A stretch of 64,000 nucleotides of DNA from Struthio camelus (lineage: Eukaryota > Chordata > Aves > Struthioniformes > Struthionidae): the NCBI RefSeq assembly GCF_040807025.1, contig NC_090944.1, positions 117,878,738-117,942,737 on the forward strand, given 5' to 3'. The position numbers and the translations under genes are program-made. Numbering within the stretch: position 1 is the first letter of the stretch; every line of letters starts with the position of its first letter. Shown here one piece after another: positions 56,202 to 64,000 of the stretch. The notes under the pieces were generated by a model. It saw only the letters and a program-made list of their open reading frames with translations, did not search any database and was not told the DNA's origin.

Positions 56202-59009
56202 GTAGAGAAATTGGCTTGTCCGCTTTCCATGCTAGCGTTCTTGTTGCTGCTGCTTCTTCTTCTTCTTCTTCTTCTTTTTTTTTTTTTTAATCTGTAGATA
56301 CCGGTATTTTTAAAACTTTTTGAAGTAGCCAAGAAAGGCGTAAACGTTATAAATGTGCTTTTTTAATAGCGTTCACTAAAATAACCGCCGGTCCCGCGCG
56401 CTGTAGCAGCCTGTGATTAGGATTGCACCGCTTTAAAAAATAGCGATAGCGTAAAAATAGCAAATCAAACGATCTCAGATTCCCAAACCGGACGAAGGTT
56501 TTCCCTCAGATGGTAGAGCCCGTTTTAAAGGCTTTTGCTGCAATCAATCTTCTCCCGCAGCGTGTAAACATCCTGACAAAGGGGGTAAATAAGTCGGAAG
56601 ATCTCTGAGTCCCGGGGCTACGCCGCATCTCCCGAGCAGAGCCATTAGGGCGAGCCCCGGGCCTTGCCCGTCCCTGCCATGTCCCTTCGGCGGAGGCTCC
56701 TCAGCCCGCCCGGGCCGGCACACGGCCGCCCCGTCGCCCCCAGGCCGCAGGGGAGCCCCGACCCGTCCGCTAGAAGCGTCCCGGCGCGTAGATTTCGACT
56801 GCGGTGTAACAGAGCTCTCCTTGTTCCTGTGCTCACAGATCTGACCTCCTTATTAACTACCAGCCGCCAAACTGGGGTTCATCTCCCCAACTTGCAGCCT
56901 TCCGCCAGCCAGTTCTTCGCGTCTCTAGATCCCATTAACGAGGCCTCTACTATTCTGGGTCCCTTAAACACAAACCCAAGGAGCTCAGTTCAGCACCAGT
57001 TTCAAGACACTTTTCCAGGTACATACCCTCCCCTCCGATCCCCCCGCGCTCAGGGCAGGCCGGGCCACCCGGCCGGCTCCGGAGCGCGCACCCAGGGCCG
57101 CAGGCTCCCTCTGCTCAAAGGGACTTGGCGGATGCTTTTGAGAAGCCAGGGCGTCTTTTTCTAGCGAGGCTCAGATTTTGGACGTCTCGTCCTGCGCGAA
57201 AGCATGGGGGGGGAGGAAGATCTGTCTAGCAGCCTGAACTAGATCATCCGAGCTAGTAAAAATAATACCTGGGACGAGAGAGAAAGGGCGGGGAGGGGGG
57301 AAAGGAAAATATCCGAGTTAGAAAAACATGCCATCCTTGTCTGAGGAAACACACACTGACAGAAATTATACCTAGTCGGTAGGCAGGGCGACACTTGCTT
57401 GGGCCTTCCCTGCACACCGCAGTCGAGCTGTTATTTTGAACGGATTTAATACTTCTTTTCAGGCTTCGATATTAATAACACAGTTTCCCTGTCTCCCTCT
57501 TTCTCTGTCTCTCTCTCCCAAACGCCAGGTCCGTATGCAGTTTTAACTAAGGACACGCTGCCTCAGACGTACAAGAGGAAGCGCTCCTGGTCCAGGGCTG
57601 TTTTTTCCAACCTGCAGAGGAAAGGTTTAGAAAAGCGGTTCGAAATCCAGAAATACGTTACCAAACCGGACAGAAAGCAACTCGCGGCAATGCTGGGGCT
57701 GACAGATGCTCAAGTAAGAATGACCTTTTTTTTTTTTTTATGTGCCCCCTCTCTTACTTCCAGTTTTGTTTAGGCGAATATTAGGGGCTTTTTGAAAATT
57801 GTTTTCCCTTCCTTAATCTTTTGTGGGATTCATTTAGAAGCAGGATCTCGGCCTGGCGGGGTTACCTGGACTCCCACATTAAACGTCTTTTTGTGTGGTC
57901 CTGTATGGTCACACGCTAGCATTTTATAGCAGGATTAACTGCCCGGTCCTAATGCGAAGATTTCTTCCATGGACTCTTCGCGTTTGTTTTGGCAAACACT
58001 GACAACGACAAGCAAGGAGGCAAACAGGGCCAGAAGAGATAATCAAAATGCACTTTACTGAAGTGCAACTCACTGTAGGAGGCAGTTTAGGTCAAAGGAA
58101 GTAGAAACAAACACACTATTTTTAATGTCCTTTTTTTTAAAAAAATCTCTCCTTGCATTGTGAAATCCCTAGTTCTAGGGAAGTGAAAACTTCTCTTCAA
58201 ACGGAATCATTAAACGCCACTCTGTAATGATTCCACTATTGACGGCCCACAGCGCGCAGAATTGTATAACGCTGTGGTTTCTTGAGCAAGATTTGGTTTC
58301 CTGGAAGAAGAAGTAGAAAGGAGAAAAAAAAGGAGAAGAGAAAAAAAAAAAACACATAAAACCCTGTCGTATTTAAACACGCGAAGAAGAAGGGGGAAAA
58401 AAAATTTACTCGAGTAAGGGTGGGGGCAGAGGAAGATGAGGATGGTGCCTCCTTTTATCCCCGCGCTGCCTGCTTGGAAGCGCTTCCTGGAGAGACCAGG
58501 GCCCTGCTTAGCCCCCCTTCCTGCCCCCCCCCGGGCAGCCCCGGCGGCAGGGCGCGCGCGAGCCCCCGCAGCGCGGGCGGGCGGAGCGGGGCGCGGCGGC
58601 GGGCGCGGCGCGGGGCGGCTCGGTTCGGCGCGGCCCGGCCCGGCGCTGACGCTGTGCGGTGCCGCAGGTGAAGGTGTGGTTCCAGAACCGGCGCATGAAG
58701 TGGCGGCACTCCAAGGAGGCGCAGGCCCAGAAGGACAAGGACAAGGAGCCGGCGGCCGAGCGGGCCGGCGCGCCGCCCGCCGCCCCCGGAGAGCCCGAGC
58801 GCAGCCCCAGCCGCTCGGAAGGCGACAGCGACAGCAGCGACGCGGACTCGCTCGACATGGCCCCCAGCGACACGGAAAGGACTGAGGGCACCGAGCAGAG
58901 CCTGCCCCAAAGCGGTGTCATCAAGACCTCCGGCAGCCCCGGCCTCCCCTCCCCGCCGCCGCCCGCCGCCAGCCCCGAGCCGCCGCCCGCCCCGCGGAGC
59001 GGCCTATAG
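55640..59009 (+). CDS. HLX: H2.0-like homeobox transcription factor HLX, 4 coding exons
   Basis: Joined exons 55640-56201, 56839-57018, 57529-57713 and 58668-59009 total 1269 bases and 422 residues, with GT-AG borders and consistent phases. HLX is a nuclear homeodomain factor needed in vertebrates for gut and liver mesenchyme growth and for Th1 gene programmes. The N-terminus ([18 protein letters not shown]), an eh1 Groucho-binding motif (FCIADIL, 45-51), a second eh1-like FGIDRIL (166-172), and a homeodomain at about 266-325 with WFQNRRMKW (Gln50, Asn51) are all present. [11 protein letters not shown] follows the homeodomain. Human HLX has 488 residues; the polyQ/His region and the Ser/Gly-rich C-terminal tail are reduced here, replaced by a short Pro-rich end. 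Confidence 0.97.
56202..56838 (+). other. HLX intron 1
   Basis: A 637-base intron with a CTG/CTT-to-T run at 56244-56288. Nothing else was recognised. Confidence 0.85.
56839..57018 (+). CDS. HLX: HLX coding exon 2: conserved linker
   Basis: The acceptor is TGCTCACAG. It encodes [28 protein letters not shown] and [11 protein letters not shown], all conserved in vertebrate HLX. It starts with two bases and ends with one base of split codons. Confidence 0.96.
57019..57528 (+). other. HLX intron 2
   Basis: A 510-base intron with a long CT-rich tract before the acceptor. The start is GC-rich; no element was seen. Confidence 0.85.
57529..57713 (+). CDS. HLX: HLX coding exon 3: homeodomain helices 1 and 2
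   Basis: The acceptor is AACGCCAG. It encodes [20 protein letters not shown], then [20 protein letters not shown] and [11 protein letters not shown]. The intron after Gln309 cuts the homeodomain between positions 44 and 45, a site shared by many ANTP-class homeobox genes. Confidence 0.97.
57714..58667 (+). other. HLX intron 3
   Basis: A 954-base intron inside the homeodomain coding region. It has a T13 run near 57726-57738 and purine-rich A/G tracts around 58300-58410. It becomes strongly CpG-rich from about 58500 into exon 4. Confidence 0.85.
58668..59009 (+). CDS. HLX: HLX coding exon 4: recognition helix and C-terminus
   Basis: The acceptor is GTGCCGCAG. It opens with [19 protein letters not shown], then a Lys-rich stretch (KDKDKE), an [20 protein letters not shown] acidic Ser region, SDTERTEG and a Pro-rich tail. 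Stop is TAG at 59007-59009. About 60 residues of Ser/Gly-rich tail seen in mammals have no counterpart. Confidence 0.96.
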   Translation: MKVWFQNRRMKWRHSKEAQAQKDKDKEPAAERAGAPPAAPGEPERSPSRSEGDSDSSDADSLDMAPSDTERTEGTEQSLPQSGVIKTSGSPGLPSPPPPAASPEPPPAPRSGL

Positions 59010-59505
59010 ACGGGGCGGCCGCGGCGCCACCGCCCGCCACCTCCGCGCTAATTTATATCCCTTCCTCTGAGCTGCCACCGGGCTCCAGGCGGCGGCGGGG
59101 CGGGGGCACAGCAAGACCCCCCTTCTCTCCCGCTGCCAGCGCCCGGCCCGGCCCGGCGGCGAGGGCTGGGGGACTCGGGCGGTGCGGGGAGCTCCAGCCC
59201 ACGACGGTTGTGCATGAAGCCGGCGGCAGCGCTGCCCGGCCGCCTCTCCCTCCGCGCTGCTCGGCTGGAGAGCGGCATTTCTCTTTTTCTTTTCTTTTTT
59301 CTTTTTTTTTTCTTTTAATTTTATTCTCCCTCCCCCACCCCTTTGCCCTGTCCAGGAAAGTCCGAGCGAGGGACTTCGAGAATGTGCTCTGAAATCCCTC
59401 TCCCCGCTCTCAGACAATTTACAATGTGAAGTATTTTGCCAACATCCTCATTGGTTGCAACGTGTTGCTTTGAATAATCCGGCCAAGAAATACTGCACTG
59501 ACAAA

Positions 59506-59533
59506 ATATATAAATATATATATATATATATAT
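59506..59533. repeat. TA repeat in the HLX 3' UTR
   Basis: Nearly pure TATATA sequence ending seven bases before the AATAAA. Likely length-variable. Confidence 0.85.
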
Positions 59534-59539
59534 CCTGTA

Positions 59540-59545
59540 AATAAA
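59540..59545 (+). promoter_or_regulatory. HLX: AATAAA, HLX polyadenylation signal
   Basis: A canonical hexamer followed by ATGTTTGCTATGGTTTGTAA and TCAGTCTGTTG, a fitting GU-rich downstream element. It is the first canonical signal I found after the stop. Confidence 0.75.
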
Positions 59546-59797
59546 ATGTTTGCTATGGTTTGTAACCACGTCAGTCTGTTGACCAGGGGAGAGGGCTGGT
59601 GAAGCTGACCCAGCTTCCTACGCCCCGCTCAAAGGCAGGCACTGTCTGCTCCTCGCCTTGAAAGACTCCCGGCACAGCCTTCTCCTTTTTTCCCTTTCTT
59701 TTCTAAATGGAGCCGATGACAAGAATCCGGATTTGACTGTGCAAAATTGTGCCTCGGGAAGAAAGCTGCCAATTACATTTGTAGAGCCAAATGTGCG

Positions 59798-59807
59798 TAT
59801 ATATGTG

Positions 59808-59839
<32 letters not shown>

Positions 59840-59870
59840 TGTGTTGTGTATATATATATATATATATATT
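59798..59870. repeat. Long TA/TG microsatellite 3' of HLX
   Basis: Three TATATA blocks are joined by GTGTAT and GTGTTGTG. Likely polymorphic and an assembly risk. Confidence 0.88.
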
Positions 59871-60165
59871 CTTCGGGGGGAGGGAGGGGGGATGCCTTTT
59901 TATTTTTGTTTTTAATGCAAGACGGAAGCGGGCTCTCTAGCTCCCTGGCGGCCGGAATCGCGCGGCCCCGGGGGGCTCGACAGCGCGCCGGGCACCTCCG
60001 AGGGGAGGGGGCGGCCGGCGGCGGAGGAGACCCCCCTCCCTCCGGCGGCTGGTGCTGGGGCGGCGGCGTGATGGTTTGGTTTGCTTTGCTCGGACTCGTT
60101 ACGCCGCTCGCCGCAAGCCGCCGCGCCGTGCGGAGCGGGAGGGCCTCTGCCTCGGGGCGGGGGGC

Positions 60166-60185
60166 GCTCTGTGACGTCACAGAGC
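60166..60185. promoter_or_regulatory. CRE palindrome, copy 1
   Basis: GCTCTGTGACGTCACAGAGC is a perfect palindrome centred on TGACGTCA, the consensus CREB/ATF full site. Confidence 0.8.
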
Positions 60186-60210
60186 CTCTGCGCGGCCCGG
60201 AGTGGGGGGC

Positions 60211-60230
60211 GCTCTGTGACGTCACAGAGC
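60211..60230. promoter_or_regulatory. CRE palindrome, copy 2
   Basis: Identical to the copy 45 bases upstream. The identity extends to 28 bases (60159-60186 and 60204-60231) with the same G-run on the left. Confidence 0.8.
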
Positions 60231-60420
60231 CGGGCGGAAAGGGGGCGCCGACCCCGGGCCGAAGGCAGCGCGCCACGCTGGCGGCGCAGCGGGATGGTGC
60301 CCCGCTCGTGGGCGCGGAAGCGGCTGGCCGCGGCCCCCGGGGGGGTGGGGAGGACGGGACCGCCGGGGGCGGCGCGGGCCGTGCGGGGCTGTGCTGGGAA
60401 GGGTTTCACGCCGCGCTCTC

Positions 60421-63400
60421 TCTCCCTCTCTCTAGGTGGGGAGCTGTGCGGACGGGGCTTGTTGGGCTGCTGCCCTCGCTGGGAGGGCGAGCAAAAAACT
60501 GCTGGAAGCCTGTGGCTGGATCACTCCTTCCCGCCGGCCTGCGGGTCCAGGCTCGGATCTGCTGGCTCCGCTCAGGTTTATCTCCGGCTTCTCTCCCTGG
60601 GAAAGGAAAGCGCTGTAATACTAACTGCTCTGGTCATCCTGGGGTGCAGGGAAAGACGAGGGGCTTCTTCTCAGATAGCCTCCGTCCCCCTCCTCCCTTC
60701 TCGAGCAACATCAATTAAAGCGAAAGCCGCACCGGTGAGGAACCGAACTGTCATTTCCCGCTGGGAAATGGGTGTTTGCACCAGGGTTTTCTGCGAGACC
60801 CTAATCAAAGCCATTACTTCGGTTTTCAAACGCGCCGGCTGTAAGCGCAGGGCCAGGGGAGGCCTGATCCTGCACAGGAGGGCTGAGGCGAGGGCAGGCG
60901 AAGTGACTCAGACCCCGCATGCTGAGCTGCCGGGCACTGAGCTTGTGACATCTTTAGAAAGAGAGGGGAGACGGAGAAAAAAAAAAAAAAGGCGAAGGAC
61001 TGAAAAGTGGTCGGTGTTGTCTGGCGACCTGGAGGCGGCGGAGCACCCGGCCCCGCGTGTCTTGCCCTCCCTGAGGGACCCCGCGGGAAAGCCCGTGGGC
61101 CGGGGGCCGTTTATCCGGGGAGAGCACCCTCCTCGGGGCCATCGCTCAGCCAGCCGCGAGAGTGTCGCTCGCCCTGGAGCCCTGCAAAACAAAACACCCG
61201 AGGAAAGAGAAGGCGCCTGAAAGTATTTGCAGCTATTTCTCCCGCTCTCCCCCGACACGAACAAGAGGGAGAACGGAGCGCGGGCAGACCGCAAGCCAAG
61301 AGCCCAGCCTGCTGGCCGGGGCAGGCGAAGAAGGGCGCGGTGAAGCGGAAAATCAGATCTAACCGAGTGGGCAAAGGCTCTGCCCGAGCCACGGCAGGCA
61401 GGGGAATTTCCGGCGGTGCCGCGCACGAACCTCCGCTCCCCGCGTGGGTGCGCGCAGCGCCCGCGCACGGCAGCGCGCTCGGGGCGCCTTCCCCGTCCCG
61501 CCGATGCTGACACAGCGAGGAGGGAGACAGTGGAGGAAGGGGCTTGTAAATTGGGGCTCCTCTTAAGACGCTCTCAGGGAGGAAACGGGGGTGTCACGGC
61601 CTCTGGAGGGGGCACCCGCGAAGCGTGGAGGGGACCCCGCAAATTGCTCCCAGCATCAGGAAAACGGGCTATTTCTAGGGCCGCTGCTGTATACTCTAGC
61701 GCGAGGTTTATTACGAAGGGCCAGTTTATAGCTTCCGCTAAAAATAAGGGAAGCCGTGGGACAGATGTCCAGAGAAACGTTAGACTATTTCTGTTCTGAC
61801 AGACGCAACGAGGCTCATGGAGAGGCAGGAGTTTGTTTGCCTCTCTTATTTTTGTTCCTTCAAGACTAATCCGTGCGGAGCAGGCACGGAGAAAATCACA
61901 GAGGCGGGCTCGGGAGTCGAGCACCGCGGGGTTTGACACTGCTCTTGTCAAACGGGAAAAGGAAAAGTGCACAGGGAGAAAGTTTCTCTTCCCTTAATTT
62001 AGAAGAGTTTGCACCTCTTCCAAGCAAAGGGTTGCACAGAGGCTGTCTCCCTCCCTGGCGTTTCCAATTAACGGGAGAAAAATGCTAACGCGGACCCCTG
62101 ATGAGGGGGCAAGCAGGGGCAGCATATTTACGGCAACTTTTAAAGATAACGCTGCAAAGGGGGGAGAATAACATCGGTGACAATCAGGCTGCGAAGAAAG
62201 ATGCTCGCTTGCAGAAGGAAGAACTGCGCTAAAAATCCTTCCGGATGGGGCCAGAGGGGCCTGAGGACATGAGGAAGGAGGTGAGCAGGGCTCCCCGCGC
62301 CTGCCCCCCGCACCCTCAGGCTTTGCGGGCTCCGTGCGCGGCTGCTGCGGGGAAGCGCTCCGCGAGGGCGCAGCCCGGGGCGCTCCCCTCCCCGCACCTC
62401 GGGCGGCTGCTGTGGTCAAGCAGCAGATCTGGGAGAATAATTTTTTCCTCCCCCTTCCGAAAAAAATTTTTTTTTCCCCTCATTGCTTCCCTTGCACATG
62501 TCCTCGGGTGGTAGAGCAAATCCACCAAAACGAGTTCTCGGAAAGATGCACGGACGGAGAGATTTGTGCCTGTCTCGACTGGGAAGGCAGTTTGCCCGGT
62601 CTCTCAGGGCTGGAGTTTATTACTAAAAAATTGCGGAACAAGTCGAGACCGCTTAGTGATTATAGCAAGGTCGATCGCTATTCACTGGCGAATGAGACCT
62701 GTCTATAACGTAACGCAACACTGACCCAAAATAGGACCGAAAAAGCCCGAAGGTGGGTTTTCTGACCCCCCCCCCCCCCCCGATAACACGAAATGAGACA
62801 GGTTATTTCTAAATGTGAAATGTCTGGATTCCTATTGCAAGAGTCCGCGGTTACCCCGCTGATCTGATTTCTCAATGCTTTCTAAACTAGGAGTCACAGC
62901 TTTTCGGACGATTTCTTTATTCCTCTCACCTAAATCTGTTGTGACTCTTTTCAGACCTGTTCCTGCAGATCCCAAGCCCCTTGGGCTGTGTTGGTGCTGC
63001 TCCTCTCTGCCTGCGGGAGCCGGGGGTCCCCTCGGAGCGGTCGGGGGGCACGCCTTTCCTTGGCACTTCCCGGTGCGTGGCGCTGTCCCTGGACGGTGTG
63101 GCCCCAGGCTGTCCGGCACAGCAGCCCCGCTTTCCCCTCCCGAGTGCCCGGTAGAGTTTTTCGGGCATATTCCAGATGAAGGATTGTATGAGAGCAAGGC
63201 ACGGGAGCAACATAAACCGCCGCACGGGACAAGAGGTTTTCCTGCCTCCTCCTAGTTTTGCATATGTGGGAAACAGAATTAATTATTGGGAGGCCTTTTT
63301 GCGCCGGTTCGTGATCTGAACCCCTTCTGCGAACGACCGCTTTGGGTTCATACCCGCACAGATGAACAGCCTGGCTTTCCAGAGCCAGGTGTTGACGGGC

Positions 63401-64000
63401 TTCTTAGAGAGAAGCTTACAATAAAGCTAAATCTCACCGAGCGCTGTCTTTAGAAGTCCAATGAGATCCCTTTTTTCTTGCCCGATTTCTTACCAGAAAC
63501 CTCTCATCTCCAAAGAGACTCAAGGCAGCCTCTGAAATAATAGCCACGTTTAAAAAGAAGAAAAAAAAAAAAGATACAGCATTTTAAGCAAGTGATTTAC
63601 GGGACTCGTGGAAAAGGACTGGAACGGGCTGGGCTAAGAGCTCGCTTTGGGGTCTGTCGCATCCCTTCCCCTGCGCGGGCAGGGGACTCGCCCGCTGCCC
63701 GGCCCGCTCGGGGGTTGCGTCCCCCTCGTAGAGCCTTGCAGGACCGAGAGGGACCAGGAGGGAGGGCAAGGAAACCTGAGTTCGCCTCCCTCGTTAGCTC
63801 AGTGAGATCAGCCCCGCTCCTTAGGAAAATATTTTTATTTTATTTTAATGTCGGGCTTAAGCTTATGTCTTTAAAAATAATTGTTTTCAGACTCCGGTTT
63901 GCTCGGAATCACTGTTTCACACTCACACGCACACACAGCCTTCCCTGCAGTTCATGCCTCGGGACTGCCTGGCGTCTGCAAGACAAACTGCAATCTCCGA
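60421..64000. other. Intergenic DNA downstream of HLX
   Basis: No recognised gene. It is GC-rich at about 60430-61510 and 62230-62410, then mixed. It has an A14 run near 60978-60991, a C16 run at 62766-62781 and an A12 run near 63560-63571. Frames up to 201 codons on the minus strand are composition shadows. Confidence 0.5.

Larger units (their letters stand above)
59010..59565 (+). other. HLX: HLX 3' UTR
   Basis: A GC-rich first half is followed by a TTTTC-rich stretch (59280-59320), then an AT-rich end with a TA repeat (59506-59533) directly before the poly(A) signal. The length of about 550 bases is plausible for HLX. Confidence 0.7.
59920..60420. promoter_or_regulatory. CpG-rich block 3' of HLX with duplicated CRE palindrome
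   Basis: A dense CpG block begins about 380 bases beyond the HLX poly(A) signal. It contains two perfect 20-bp CRE palindromes and no recognised coding sequence. A promoter for an antisense or downstream noncoding transcript is a reasonable inference. The 323- and 379-codon frames crossing it are GC artefacts. Confidence 0.5.

Noticed and set aside
59747-60718. 323-codon frame 3' of HLX
   Set aside because: It begins in a TA microsatellite encoding Ile/Tyr repeats, then GC-rich low complexity.
60081-61220. 379-codon frame 3' of HLX
   Set aside because: It is CpG-island composition, runs through the CRE duplication and an A14 run, and has no recognisable domain.
1-64000. CRISPR arrays, tRNA or rRNA genes, endogenous retrovirus
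   Set aside because: None seen: no regularly spaced repeats, no tRNA B-box in a foldable context, no LTR pair or retroviral motifs. The genome type also excludes CRISPR.

Overview
The window reads as vertebrate nuclear DNA, most likely a bird or another sauropsid. Intron-containing vertebrate genes sit in AT-leaning noncoding DNA with very GC-rich CpG islands at promoters. There is at least one diverged CR1 LINE, and scraps of MIR-like SINE are visible by eye. The gene order matches the human 1q41 order MTARC1-HLX (known synteny); the species cannot be fixed from the sequence.

Left end: the first 89 bases are, on the minus strand, the start of a profilin gene that most resembles profilin-3 and is cut by the window edge. 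It lies head to head with MTARC1 (plus strand, seven coding exons, 879-8491, 339 codons) across about 0.8 kb of CpG-rich DNA with a palindromic ETS-type site, so a shared bidirectional promoter is likely. MTARC1 has a long presumed 3' UTR ending near an AATAAA at 11042. A 52-codon frame behind a good splice acceptor at about 11203 could be an alternative last exon.

Middle (about 11.1-50.8 kb): a gene desert. I found no recognisable protein gene. It holds a minus-strand CR1 fragment, MIR-like fragments, two copies of an old CR1/L3-type repeat, microsatellites, several short CpG-rich patches and some AT-rich segments dense in homeodomain, FOX and SOX-like motifs. The one gene-like novelty is a two-exon candidate at 46042-47054. 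An LPE-repeat reading frame ends in a GT donor and joins in frame to a second exon with a strong acceptor, a stop codon and an AATAAA 17 bases after that stop.

Right end: a 2.5 kb CpG-rich zone (50.85-53.5 kb), an AT-rich segment with regulatory-looking motifs, then HLX (plus strand, four coding exons, 55640-59009, 422 codons). HLX encodes the H2.0-like homeodomain repressor, and its homeodomain is split by an intron between homeodomain residues 44 and 45. Its C-terminus is much shorter than the mammalian one. About 0.6 kb past the HLX poly(A) signal, a CpG-rich block contains a near-tandem duplication of a perfect 20-bp palindrome centred on a consensus CRE.

Functionally the two main genes are unrelated neighbours: a mitochondrial outer-membrane molybdoenzyme and a developmental transcription factor. 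The desert and the CpG blocks are the natural place for HLX regulation, but that is inference.
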